Below, one piece after another: positions 18,941 to 26,005 of a stretch of 62,544 bases of DNA. This DNA is from Rhodocyclaceae bacterium UBA2250 (GTDB lineage Bacteria > Pseudomonadota > Gammaproteobacteria > Burkholderiales > Rhodocyclaceae). The notes under the pieces were generated by a model, which saw only the letters and a list, made by a program, of their open reading frames with translations, did not search any database and was not told the origin of the DNA. The stretch lies in NCBI GenBank assembly GCA_002347285.1, contig DDXW01000012.1, positions 34,645 through 97,188 on the forward strand. Direction: 5' to 3'. The stretch's first letter is position 1. Every line of letters starts with the position of its first letter. The translations under genes were made by a program, and so were the position numbers.

Positions 18941-19707
18941 GCGCCGCCGCCCCGGTCATCGCCGTCCGCGACCTGTCCACGCGCTTCGGCGAAACGTGGG
19001 TGCATCGCCACCTCGATTTCGACGTCGCGGCCGGCGAGATGGTCGCGCTGGTCGGCGGCTCGGGCAGCGGCAAGACGACGCTGCTGCGCCAGATGATCGG
19101 GCTGCTCGTGCCGACCGCCGGCACCATCCGCCTGTTCGGCGAGCCGCTGTTCGGCGGCGGGGTGGTGCGCGAGCGCGCGCTGCGCCGGCGCTTCGGCGTG
19201 CTGTTCCAGCACGGCGCGCTGTTCTCGGCCTTCAACGTCTTCGACAACATCGCCTTTCCGCTGCGCGAGCTCAAGTGCCTCGACGAGCCGATGATCCGCG
19301 ACCTGGTCATGCTCAAGCTCGAGATGGTCGAGCTACTGCCGCGCCACGCGCAGCTGATGCCGGCCGAGCTGTCGGGCGGCATGGTCAAGCGCGTCGCGCT
19401 GGCGCGCGCGCTGGCGCTCGAACCCGAACTGTTGCTGCTCGACGAGCCGACCGCCGGCCTCGACCCCGACCGCTCCGAAGCCTTCGTGCGCCTGACGCGC
19501 CAGCTCGGCGCGGAGCTCGGCCTCACCGTCCTGCTGGTCACCCACGACATCGACACGCTGGCGGCGCTGGCGACGCGCGTCGCCGTGCTGGCCGAGCAGC
19601 GGATCCTCGCCTATGGCACGATTGAGGACATCATGCGCATCGACCATCCCTTCATCCGGAACTTCTTCCACTCCAGGCGCGGCCGGCGCACGCCGGGCGC
19701 CGACTGA
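18937..19707 (+). CDS. MlaF-type ABC transporter ATPase
   Basis: Cytoplasmic ATPase of the lipid transporter, 256 residues from a GTG overlapping the permease stop. It has Walker A 'GGSGSGKTTLL', Q-loop 'LFQHGALFSAFNVFDNIAFPL' (MlaF-like), signature 'LSGGMVKRVALARALA', Walker B 'LLLLDEPTAGLD' and H-loop 'VTHD'. The C-terminal extension 'HPFIRNFFHS' is typical of MlaF, where it contacts the partner ATPase. Confidence 0.95.
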   Translation: MSAAAPVIAVRDLSTRFGETWVHRHLDFDVAAGEMVALVGGSGSGKTTLLRQMIGLLVPTAGTIRLFGEPLFGGGVVRERALRRRFGVLFQHGALFSAFNVFDNIAFPLRELKCLDEPMIRDLVMLKLEMVELLPRHAQLMPAELSGGMVKRVALARALALEPELLLLDEPTAGLDPDRSEAFVRLTRQLGAELGLTVLLVTHDIDTLAALATRVAVLAEQRILAYGTIEDIMRIDHPFIRNFFHSRRGRRTPGAD

Positions 19708-19715
19708 GCCCGACC

Positions 19716-20666
19716 ATGGAAAATCGCGCCCACGCCCTGCTGGCCGGCTTGTTCACCGTCGCCTTCCTGATCGCCGCCGCGCTCGCGCTCTGGTGGTTCT
19801 CCGGCACGCGCGAGCCGACCCACCGCTATCTGCTCGAGACGCGCGCCAACCTCACCGGCCTCAACGTCGAGGCGCAGGTGCGCTACCGCGGCATCCGCGC
19901 CGGCAAGGTGAGGAGCATCCGGCCCGACCCGCGGGATCCGGCCACGCTGCTGGTCGAGATCGTGCTCGGCCGCCAGTACCCGGTCACCGACCGCACGGTC
20001 GCGCGGCTCAACTTCCAGGGCGTGACCGGGCTCGCCTACGTCATGCTTGAGGAGGGCCAGGAAGGGCAGGGCGTGCCGCTCGACCCGACCGGCCCGGTGC
20101 CGCCGCGCATCCGCATTCAGCCCGGCATGATCGAGAAGCTCGGCGACAAGGCCGGCGACATCGCCGGGCAGATGACGGAGTTGACGACGCGTCTCAACCG
20201 TCTGCTCGACGAGCGCAACCTGCAGAACGTCAATCGCACGCTCGACAACCTCGCCGTCGCCTCCGAGAGCCTCAAGGAGCTGCCGCGCGTCATGGCCGCC
20301 GTGCGCGGCCTGCTCTCGGATGAGAATCTCGGCCGCCTGCAGCGCCTGCTCGCCCATCTCGAGAAGACCGCCGGCGAGGCGGCGCCGCTGACCGCCGAGG
20401 CGCGCGGCCTGATGGCGACGCTCAACGGCCTGGCCCAGCGCTTCGACGGCCTCGCGCTCACCGCGCAGGGAACCGCGGCGCGGCTCGACGCCGAGACGCT
20501 GCCGCGTGCCGAGGCGCTGCTGCAGGAAGCCGCCGCCGCGACGCGCCGCCTCGACCGCCTGCTCGATACCCTCAACGACACGCCGCAGGCGGTGCTGTTC
20601 GGCGCCGCGCCGGCGCGGCCGGGCCCCGGCGAAGCCGGCTTCGCCGCGCCCGCGGCCAAGGAGTGA
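19716..20666 (+). CDS. MlaD/MCE-domain periplasmic lipid-binding protein
   Basis: Substrate-binding subunit anchored by one helix (about 7-29), 316 residues. The MCE domain (about 38-115) contains 'NLTGLNVEAQVRYRGIRAGKV' and the pore-loop region 'NFQGVTGLAYVML'. After it comes a long helical region with repeated Leu/Arg heptads, as in the longer MCE proteins that form needle-like tunnels. It starts 8 bp after the ATPase gene. Confidence 0.93.
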   Translation: MENRAHALLAGLFTVAFLIAAALALWWFSGTREPTHRYLLETRANLTGLNVEAQVRYRGIRAGKVRSIRPDPRDPATLLVEIVLGRQYPVTDRTVARLNFQGVTGLAYVMLEEGQEGQGVPLDPTGPVPPRIRIQPGMIEKLGDKAGDIAGQMTELTTRLNRLLDERNLQNVNRTLDNLAVASESLKELPRVMAAVRGLLSDENLGRLQRLLAHLEKTAGEAAPLTAEARGLMATLNGLAQRFDGLALTAQGTAARLDAETLPRAEALLQEAAAATRRLDRLLDTLNDTPQAVLFGAAPARPGPGEAGFAAPAAKE

Positions 20667-20668
20667 CC

Positions 20669-21274
20669 ATGCGCATCACCGGAACCTTCCTCGCGATCCT
20701 GGGCGCCATCCTGCTGGCCGCCTGCGTCGGCAACCCGCCGCGGCAGGCCGACATCGCCAGCCACGACCTCGGCGTCCTGCCGGCCGACGCGCTGCCCGCC
20801 GGCCTGCCGCTCGCCGCGCTCGAGGTGCGCGCCGCGCCCTGGCTCGACGCGCCGGCGCTGCGCTACCGCCTCGCCTATGCCGACGCCACCCGGCGCCATG
20901 CCTACGCAGCCAGCCGCTGGGCGGCGCCGCCCGCCGCGCTGCTCGAACGCCATCTGCAGCGGCGCATCGCGCTCGATGCCGCCGGCGGCTGCCGCCTGCA
21001 CCTCGCGCTCGACGAGCTCGAACAGCGCTTCGCCGCGCCGCAGGCGAGCGAGGTGATGCTCGAGGCGCGCGCCACGCTGGCATCCGCGCGCGGCGCGGCG
21101 CTCGCGCGGCAGCCCTTCCGCATCGCGCGGTCCGCGCCGACGCCCGATGCGCGCGGCGGCGTGGCGGCCACGCGCGCGGCCGCCGAGGCGCTGGCCGAGG
21201 AGCTGACCCGCTGGCTCGGCGAGCTGGCAAGCCGGCAGCCCGCCCTCGCCCAACAATGCAAGGAGAAACCATGA
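20669..21274 (+). CDS. ABC-type transport auxiliary lipoprotein
   Basis: Lipoprotein of 201 residues with signal peptide and lipobox 'AILLAAC' (Cys near residue 19). It resembles PqiC-like auxiliary lipoproteins (ABC_trans_aux family) found at the end of MCE operons, probably in the outer membrane, receiving lipid or bracing the MCE tunnel. The mature part has the family layout ('LPLAALEVRAAPWLDAPALRYR', then 'HLQRRIAL'). It could start at GTG 20663, overlapping the mlaD stop, or ATG 20669; the latter leaves AAGGAG 4-9 bases upstream. The end overlaps the next gene (ATGA). Confidence 0.85.
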   Translation: MRITGTFLAILGAILLAACVGNPPRQADIASHDLGVLPADALPAGLPLAALEVRAAPWLDAPALRYRLAYADATRRHAYAASRWAAPPAALLERHLQRRIALDAAGGCRLHLALDELEQRFAAPQASEVMLEARATLASARGAALARQPFRIARSAPTPDARGGVAATRAAAEALAEELTRWLGELASRQPALAQQCKEKP

Positions 21275-22035
21275 CGGAACCCATCCTGCTGCGCCATGAC
21301 CGCGACGGCGTGGTCACGCTGACCCTCAACCGCCCGCACCAGTTCAACGCGCTCTCCACGGAACTGCTCGACGCGCTGCAGGCCGAACTCGACAAACTCG
21401 GCGCCGACGAGGCGGCGCGCGTCGTGGTCATCGCCGGCGCCGGCAAGGCCTTCTGCGCCGGCCACGACCTCAGGCAGATGCGCGCCCACCACGACAAGGC
21501 CACCATGCAGAAGCTGTTCAAGCAGTGCGCCCGAGTCATGACCACCATCGTCGAGCTGCCGCAGCCGGTGATCGCGCGCGTGCACGGCGTCGCCACGGCG
21601 GCCGGCTGCCAGCTGGTCGCCAGCTGCGACCTCGCCGTCGCCGCCGACGTCGCCAGGTTCGCCGTCTCCGGCATCAACGTCGGCCTGTTCTGCTCGACGC
21701 CCGCGGTCGCGCTGTCGCGCAACGTCGGCCGCAAGCAGGCGCTGGAAATGTTGCTCACCGGCGAGTTCATCGACGCGCTCGAGGCGCAGCGGCGCGGCCT
21801 CGTCAACCGCGTCTGCCCGGCCGACGCGCTCGATGCCGAGATCGACCGCCTCGCCGCCGGCATCGCCGCCAAGTCGCGCACCGCGATCGCGATGGGCAAG
21901 CAGCTGTTCTACCGCCAGCTCGAGATGGGCATGGCCGGCGCCTACCAGCTCGCCGGCGAGACGATGGCCTGCAACATGATGACCGACGACGCCGTCACCG
22001 GCATCGACGCCTTCATGAACAAGAAGAAGGGCTGA
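21271..22035 (+). CDS. Crotonase-fold protein (ECHDC3-like), hydratase glutamates absent
   Basis: Enoyl-CoA hydratase/isomerase superfamily member of 254 residues. CoA-binding and oxyanion-hole segments are present ('AGKAFCAGHDLRQMR', 'HGVATAAGCQLVASCD'). Where rat hydratase has catalytic Glu144 and Glu164 ('GGGCELA', 'PEI'), this protein reads 'AAGCQLV' and 'VSGINVGLF', so both acids are missing. The sequence around 'INVGLFCSTPAVALSRNV' resembles the ECHDC3 group. A standard hydratase activity is therefore unlikely. It overlaps the lipoprotein gene by 4 bp, and AAGGAG precedes the ATG. Its place at the end of an Mla operon suggests a role linked to acyl chains. Confidence 0.88.
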   Translation: MTEPILLRHDRDGVVTLTLNRPHQFNALSTELLDALQAELDKLGADEAARVVVIAGAGKAFCAGHDLRQMRAHHDKATMQKLFKQCARVMTTIVELPQPVIARVHGVATAAGCQLVASCDLAVAADVARFAVSGINVGLFCSTPAVALSRNVGRKQALEMLLTGEFIDALEAQRRGLVNRVCPADALDAEIDRLAAGIAAKSRTAIAMGKQLFYRQLEMGMAGAYQLAGETMACNMMTDDAVTGIDAFMNKKKG

Positions 22036-22060
22036 AAACCCGGCGCTCGCGGGGCGGCGC
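22036..22060 (+). repeat. Dispersed 26-bp element directly after crotonase gene stop
   Basis: TGA is followed at once by AAACCCGGCGCTCGCG and GGGCGGCGC. It fills the gap between two convergent genes. Confidence 0.88.
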
Positions 22061-22917
22061 TAGCGGCGCTGCGCCCGGTAGAGGATCACCAGCGCGATGC
22101 CGCCGAGGATGGCGGCCGAGGCCAGCAGCAGGCGCAGCGTCGGCGGCTCGCCGAGGAAGACGATGCCGCCGAAGGCCGCGATGGCGGGCACGCTGAGCTG
22201 CACCGTCGCGGCGGTGGTGGCCCGGAGCGCCGGCAGCACCGAATACCACAGCGCGTAGCCCAGGCCCGAGGCGATCGCGCCGGAGGCGACCGCGTAGCCG
22301 ACGCCGGCCGGATCGAGCCTGGCGCCGGGCAGCGTCATCGCGCTGAGCACCGCGGCGAACAGCATGGCGCGCAGGAAGTTGCCGGCCGTCACGCGCGTCG
22401 GGTCGCCGGCGCCGCGGCCGCGCAGCGAATACACGCCCCAGGCGACCCCCGCCGCGAGCATCAGCGCCGAGCCGAACGGCGGCGGGGCGGTGAGGCCGGG
22501 CAGCAGCAGGCCGACCAGCCCGCCGAGCGCCAGCGCCAGTCCGGCGAGTTGCTGGCGGCCGAAGCGCTCGCCATGGACGTAGCCGTAGAGGATCATCGTC
22601 GCCTGCACCGCGCCGAACAGCAGCAGCGCGCCCGTCGCCGCCGTCAGGCTCAGGTAGGCGAAGGAAAAGGCCGCCGCGTAGGCGAACAGCGCGAGGGCGG
22701 AGAGCCAGTTGCCGCGCCCGGCGCGTCCGCGGCGGAACGTGGCGGCGATCAGCCACAGCACCAGCGCGCCGGAGACGAGGCGGATCGTGGTGAAGCTCGC
22801 CGCGTCGATGCCGGTCTCCTTCAGCGCGATGCGGCACAGCACCGAGTTGGCGGCGAAGGCGACCATGGTCGCCAGCGTCAGTGCGGCGATGCGCGCGACG
22901 GACACGGGCAGGCTCAA
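22060..22917 (-). CDS. EamA-family (DMT superfamily) transporter
   Basis: Inner-membrane exporter-type protein of 285 residues with ten predicted helices arranged as two EamA repeats. The first starts at 'ALTLATMVAFAANSVLCRIAL', the second at 'GSALMLAAGVAWGVYSLRGRG'. The C-terminal 'LGEPPTLRLLLASAAILGGIALVIL' is the usual end of the second repeat. The substrate is unknown. It lies 10 bp downstream of a small lipoprotein gene on the same strand, so they may be cotranscribed. Confidence 0.9.
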   Translation of the reverse strand: MSLPVSVARIAALTLATMVAFAANSVLCRIALKETGIDAASFTTIRLVSGALVLWLIAATFRRGRAGRGNWLSALALFAYAAAFSFAYLSLTAATGALLLFGAVQATMILYGYVHGERFGRQQLAGLALALGGLVGLLLPGLTAPPPFGSALMLAAGVAWGVYSLRGRGAGDPTRVTAGNFLRAMLFAAVLSAMTLPGARLDPAGVGYAVASGAIASGLGYALWYSVLPALRATTAATVQLSVPAIAAFGGIVFLGEPPTLRLLLASAAILGGIALVILYRAQRR

Positions 22918-22927
22918 GGCGCGGCGC

Positions 22928-23107
22928 CTACTTCAGGATGCAGTGCTTGGCGTAATCGACGGTTTCGTTCGCCGTCCAGTCGCCCTTCGGCTTCGCCTTC
23001 ATGTTGGCGCACCACTTCTCGCTGCCGACCTCGGGCGCGCAGGCGGCGAGGGAAAGCAGCAGGGTGCTGGCAAAGACGGAGAAGAGGAGTTTATTGAGAA
23101 TGTTCAT
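22928..23107 (-). CDS. Small DUF3012-type lipoprotein
   Basis: Short gene of 59 codons. A signal peptide with lipobox 'LSLAAC' (Cys at residue 22) is followed by 'APEVGSEKWCANMKAKPKGDWTAN' in pieces, ending 'DYAKHCILK'. This is the compact DUF3012 pattern, with three cysteines in the mature protein. The function is unknown; it is probably outer-membrane anchored. No strong Shine-Dalgarno sequence is seen. Confidence 0.82.
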   Translation of the reverse strand: MNILNKLLFSVFASTLLLSLAACAPEVGSEKWCANMKAKPKGDWTANETVDYAKHCILK

Positions 23108-23155
23108 CGCGGTTGGTACGTTTCGGTGAGAGACGTTGAGGTGGAAATCGTTAAC

Positions 23156-23917
23156 TCACTCTGAGGCTTTTTGTTCCTGAGTATTCTTCTTGCGTAGATC
23201 CCTCACATAAATTCTGTTATCCCGTCTTTCGAGTTCGAACAGCCCGATTGCGGCGATTAGTTCGCTTAACTTCGAGTAGCCATAGTTCCTTGGGTCGAAA
23301 TCATTCGCAGTCCGGCTGATGTAATTTCCTACTGCAGCCAGTTGCGCCCAACCCGGTTCATCTGAGGAGGCCTGCAGTCCGCCACGAATAAGGTTCACCA
23401 GCCGCGTGTCGCCACGCATTTCCTTGCCGGGCTTCTGAGGTACAGGTACGTCGGTATTTTCTTCTGGTTTTCTGGCTAACACTTCCGTGTAAATGAACCG
23501 GTCGCAGGCCGAGACAAAAGGCTTCGGTGTCTTTTCCTCGCCAAAGCCATATACCCGTCGTCCCGATTCGCGAATTCTTGCCGCCAGTTTTGTGAAGTCA
23601 CTGTCGCTCGACACAAGGCAAAAGCCATGGAAATGGCCTGTATAAAGCAGGTCCATGGCGTCGATGATCATGGCGCTGTCTGTCGCATTCTTGCCCGTTG
23701 TATAACGGAACTGCTGGATCGGTTGGATTGAATGTTCCAGCAGCACTTGCTTCCAATGAGACAGGTTCGGTGTTGTCCAGTCACCATAGATACGTTTCAC
23801 GCTCGCTACGCCAAGTTTTGCAACCTCTGCCAGCAGACCTTCGACGATTGAAGAGTGAGCATTGTCTGCATCTATCAATACGGCGAGTGGATGGTTGGAG
23901 TCATTGTTGGATGCCAT
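23156..23917 (-). CDS. NYN-domain ribonuclease-like protein with C-terminal OST-HTH/LOTUS domain
   Basis: LabA/DUF88-type protein of 253 residues. The NYN (PIN-like) domain occupies 1-150. Its acidic metal-binding residues are in 'VLIDADNAH' (Asp15, Asp17), 'NATDSAMIIDAMDLL' and 'LVSSDSDFTKLA'. The C-terminal 80 residues ('RLVNLIRGGLQ' to 'LSELIAAIGLFELERRDNRIYV') look like an OST-HTH RNA-binding module. Such proteins are thought to cut or bind RNA. Base composition is clearly less GC-rich than in flanking genes, suggesting transfer. It stands alone, with no phage or CRISPR neighbours. Confidence 0.88.
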   Translation of the reverse strand: MASNNDSNHPLAVLIDADNAHSSIVEGLLAEVAKLGVASVKRIYGDWTTPNLSHWKQVLLEHSIQPIQQFRYTTGKNATDSAMIIDAMDLLYTGHFHGFCLVSSDSDFTKLAARIRESGRRVYGFGEEKTPKPFVSACDRFIYTEVLARKPEENTDVPVPQKPGKEMRGDTRLVNLIRGGLQASSDEPGWAQLAAVGNYISRTANDFDPRNYGYSKLSELIAAIGLFELERRDNRIYVRDLRKKNTQEQKASE

Positions 23918-23958
23918 GAGGTCGATGGGGATGTGGCTTGATATCAGAACGGCTCAGG

Positions 23959-23976
23959 CTACCGGCATGTCGGTAG
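23959..23976. promoter_or_regulatory. Inverted repeat upstream of NYN gene
   Basis: CTACCG, a 6-base spacer and CGGTAG are perfect arms, 42 bp upstream of the NYN start and downstream of the DUF2283 gene. It could be an operator or a weak terminator hairpin; no T-run follows. Confidence 0.35.
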
Positions 23977-24003
23977 GCCGTCAATCCAGCGAAAGTAATA
24001 GGG

Positions 24004-24037
24004 CCGGCGCCGAGTTTTATTGCGTGATGTGCTTGAC
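24004..24037 (-). repeat. Left direct repeat: element fragment plus tetR-3'-end-like sequence
   Basis: The dispersed element is only partly preserved here (CCGGCGCCGAGTTT). It continues into TATTGCGTGATGTGCTTGAC, which matches the 3' end of the tetR gene (24567-24586) at 17 of 20 positions, all three differences being C to T. Read on the minus strand it still encodes KHITQ and a stop. Confidence 0.75.
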
Positions 24038-24042
24038 TTCGG

Positions 24043-24243
24043 TCAGGCCGCCTTGACCGCGAATTCCATGCTCGAAGGGTTCTGGACACGCTGGCTGGCG
24101 TCCAGGATTTCCAGGCCGATCACGTTCCCGGCGGCGTCGTAATCGAGGATCACGCCGGGTTTGATTTCGTCGGACTCGGCGACCTGCGCGTCACTGAACA
24201 CGACGGTGAGAATATCGACCTGGCTGTCATAGTCGGCTTTCAT
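24043..24243 (-). CDS. DUF2283 protein, possible antitoxin-like partner
   Basis: Protein of 66 residues: 'MKADYDSQVDILTVVFSD', then 'ESDEIKPGVILDYDAAGNVIGLEILDAS' in pieces. This is the standard DUF2283 layout (Y-D-x-E/Q-x-D-x-L...G-x-I-x-D-Y-D...G-x-V-x-G-I/L-E-I-L). The ATG overlaps the stop of the DUF4258 gene (ATGA). DUF2283 genes are usually found with DUF4258 partners in toxin-antitoxin-like pairs; the biochemical role is not established to my knowledge. Confidence 0.85.
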   Translation of the reverse strand: MKADYDSQVDILTVVFSDAQVAESDEIKPGVILDYDAAGNVIGLEILDASQRVQNPSSMEFAVKAA

Positions 24244-24497
24244 GGCTGCCCCCAATACTTTTCGATCTTGCTGGTCCGGTATACCGTGATGACGACGGGT
24301 GGTTGGTGCCAATCCTCGACAATCAGCCGGACAAGATAGGTTTTCCCGTCCGCGACGATGCGCGATTGATACACCTTGCGGTTGTTCAATCCCGGCATTA
24401 TCTGCTCTGGCCGCGCCAACGTGGCTTCCATCCATTCCAGAGGGATCTGACGGCGCTGGGCTTCCTTGCGGGCATGATCTGTCAGGATGAAATCCAT
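24240..24497 (-). CDS. DUF4258 protein, possible toxin-like partner
   Basis: Protein of 85 residues from ATG 24497. The family features are 'LTDHARKEAQRRQIPLEWMEATL' in pieces, 'YQSRIVADGKTYLVRLIVED' and the final 'VITVYRTSKIEKYW', as in DUF4258 proteins with a RelE-like fold. It could also start five codons earlier. It is translationally coupled to the DUF2283 gene and its base composition is lower in GC than its neighbours. Both genes lie between direct repeats at 24004-24037 and 24553-24586. Confidence 0.85.
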   Translation of the reverse strand: MDFILTDHARKEAQRRQIPLEWMEATLARPEQIMPGLNNRKVYQSRIVADGKTYLVRLIVEDWHQPPVVITVYRTSKIEKYWGQP

Positions 24498-24540
24498 GCC
24501 ACCATTATGCACCAGCGACCAGTTGTCCAGAGGCTATGCG

Positions 24541-24565
24541 GCGCCGCCTCGCGAGCGCCGAGTTT
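24541..24565 (-). repeat. Dispersed 26-bp element directly after tetR stop
   Basis: On the minus strand the tetR TAG is followed at once by AAACTCGGCGCTCGCG and AGGCGGCGC. Together with the tetR 3' end it forms the right-hand direct repeat of the DUF4258/DUF2283 module. Confidence 0.9.
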
Positions 24566-25159
24566 CTACTGCGTGATGCGCTCGACGATCCAGCGCCGGG
24601 TCTGCTCGGCGTCCATGTCGAAGCGGCCGCACTGCATCATGCTGAAGCCGAAGACGTAGGCGTAGAGCAGGGCGCTGCGCGCGGCGGCCTCGGCGGGCGG
24701 CAGGCCGAGGGCGAGGAACAGGCGGCGCGTGCATTCGAGGCGCTCGGCGTCGACCTCCTCGACCACCGCCAGGCCGCCGGCGTCCTGCCGCGCCCACAGG
24801 CGGATCGCCGCCTCGATCGAGATGCCCTTGCGGTTCCTGGCCGCCGCATAGACCTCGATGGTGTGGCGCATCGCGGCGAGTTCCGCGCCCGGCTCGGCGG
24901 CGGTCTGCTTGCGGATGTCGCGGATGCGGCCGGCGCGCCAGTCGTCGAGCACGGCGTCGATCAGGTCGCGGCGGTCCCTGAAGTGCCAGTAGAAGCTGCC
25001 CTTGGTGACGCCGAGCTTCTTGGCTAGACTTTCGACGCGCAGGCCGTCGATGCCGTCGGTCGCCACGATGCCGAGCGCGCCGCGGATCCAGGCGGCGCGG
25101 TCGAGCGCCTCGCGCGGCGCGGCGGTCGGCTTGGCGGTGCGGTGCGGCTTCTTGTCCAT
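24566..25159 (-). CDS. TetR-family regulator, probable repressor of etfBA
   Basis: Regulator of 197 residues from ATG 25159 ('MDKKPHRTAK'). The helix-turn-helix is 'LRVESLAKKLGVTKGSFYWHF'. The C-terminal ligand domain contains 'KGISIEAAIRLWARQDAGG' in pieces. It is divergent from etfB, with 95 bp between the starts. That region holds two copies of a CCATAC/GTATGG-type dyad, one overlapping its own ATG and one covering the etf transcript start. This suggests control of both genes, perhaps by an acyl-CoA. The stop codon is joined to a copy of the dispersed element. Confidence 0.9.
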   Translation of the reverse strand: MDKKPHRTAKPTAAPREALDRAAWIRGALGIVATDGIDGLRVESLAKKLGVTKGSFYWHFRDRRDLIDAVLDDWRAGRIRDIRKQTAAEPGAELAAMRHTIEVYAAARNRKGISIEAAIRLWARQDAGGLAVVEEVDAERLECTRRLFLALGLPPAEAAARSALLYAYVFGFSMMQCGRFDMDAEQTRRWIVERITQ

Positions 25160-25173
25160 ACGGGTCGGTATTG
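25156..25173. promoter_or_regulatory. Putative TetR operator 1
   Basis: CCATAC, 6 bases, GTATTG: dyad symmetric at 5 of 6 arm positions. It overlaps the tetR start codon and reaches into the etf -35 (TTGAAA, 25171-25176). Confidence 0.55.
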
Positions 25174-25200
25174 AAACGGGGCGGGCAGTTGGGTTAGTAT
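25171..25200 (+). promoter_or_regulatory. Putative etfBA promoter
   Basis: TTGAAA (25171-25176) and TAGTAT (25195-25200) are spaced 18 bp apart and lie between the two putative operators. Confidence 0.5.
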
Positions 25201-25209
25201 AGCCGCTGT

Positions 25210-25227
25210 CCATACGCTACGGTATGG
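25210..25227. promoter_or_regulatory. Putative TetR operator 2
   Basis: CCATAC, 6 bases, GTATGG: perfect 6-bp arms. It lies just downstream of the predicted etf transcript start, where a bound repressor would block RNA polymerase. Confidence 0.65.
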
Positions 25228-25253
25228 AAACGCAACCTGGAGAGGAGACGGAT

Positions 25254-26003
25254 GTGAAGATTCTGGTGCCGGTGAAGCGGGTGATCGACTACAACGTCAA
25301 GGTGCGCGTCAAGGCGGACGGCAGCGGCGTCGAGCTCGCCAGCGTGAAGATGGCGATGAATCCGTTCGACGAGATCGCGGTCGAGGAGGCGGTGCGGCTC
25401 AAGGAGGCCGGCGTCGCCACCGAGGTGGTCGCCGTGTCCTGCGGCGCGACGGCCAGCCAGGAGCAGCTGCGCACCGCGCTGGCGCTCGGCGCCGACCGCG
25501 CGCTCCTGGTCGACACGGATGCCGAACTGCAGTCGCTGGCGGTGGCCAAGCTGCTCAAGGCGGTGTGCGACAGGGAGCAGCCCGGCCTGGTGATCCTCGG
25601 CAAGCAGGCGATCGACGACGATGCCAACCAGACCGGCCAGATGCTCGCCGCGCTGATGGGCTGGCCGCAGGCGACCTTCGCCTCGAAGGTCGTCGTTGCC
25701 GATGGCAAGGCCACGGTGACGCGCGAGATCGACGGCGGCCTCGAGACCCTGGCGCTCAGGCTGCCGGCGGTCGTGACCACCGACCTGCGCCTCAACGAGC
25801 CGCGCTACGCGACGCTGCCGAACATCATGAAGGCGAAGAAGAAGCCGCTGGATGTGCTGAAGCCCGCCGACCTGAACGTCGACGTCGCGCCGCGCCTGAC
25901 GACGCTCAAGGTGGTCGAGCCGGCCAGGCGCCAGGCCGGCGTCAAGGTCGCGGACGTCGCCGAGCTGGTGGCGAAACTCAAGAACGAAGCCAAGGTAATC
26001 TGA
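25254..26003 (+). CDS. etfB: Electron transfer flavoprotein beta subunit
   Basis: AMP-binding subunit of the FAD protein that takes electrons from acyl-CoA dehydrogenases. The canonical N-terminus 'KILVPVKRVIDYNVKVRVK' begins at GTG 25254, preceded by GGAGAGGAG; an ATG at 25224 lies inside the operator and is unlikely. 'DQTGQML'-type FAD contacts ('DDDANQTGQMLAALMGWPQ') and the signature near 'VTTDLRLNEPRYATLPNIMKAKKK' are present. Its 249 residues are standard. etfA follows 2 bp later. Confidence 0.98.
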   Translation: MKILVPVKRVIDYNVKVRVKADGSGVELASVKMAMNPFDEIAVEEAVRLKEAGVATEVVAVSCGATASQEQLRTALALGADRALLVDTDAELQSLAVAKLLKAVCDREQPGLVILGKQAIDDDANQTGQMLAALMGWPQATFASKVVVADGKATVTREIDGGLETLALRLPAVVTTDLRLNEPRYATLPNIMKAKKKPLDVLKPADLNVDVAPRLTTLKVVEPARRQAGVKVADVAELVAKLKNEAKVI

Positions 26004-26005
26004 CC

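Noticed and set aside
18938..18955. TGAGCGCCGCCGCCCCG at the mlaE-mlaF joint, identical to the start of the copy at 54844
   Set aside because: The diagnostic CGCCGAGTTT half is missing. It codes for the natural N-terminus of the ATPase and may be chance in GC-rich DNA.
20364..20390. CCGGCGAGGCGGCGCC in the MCE gene, resembling half of the dispersed element
   Set aside because: Only the GC-rich half matches; the AAACTC end is absent, and the sequence is explained by coding for AGEAAP.
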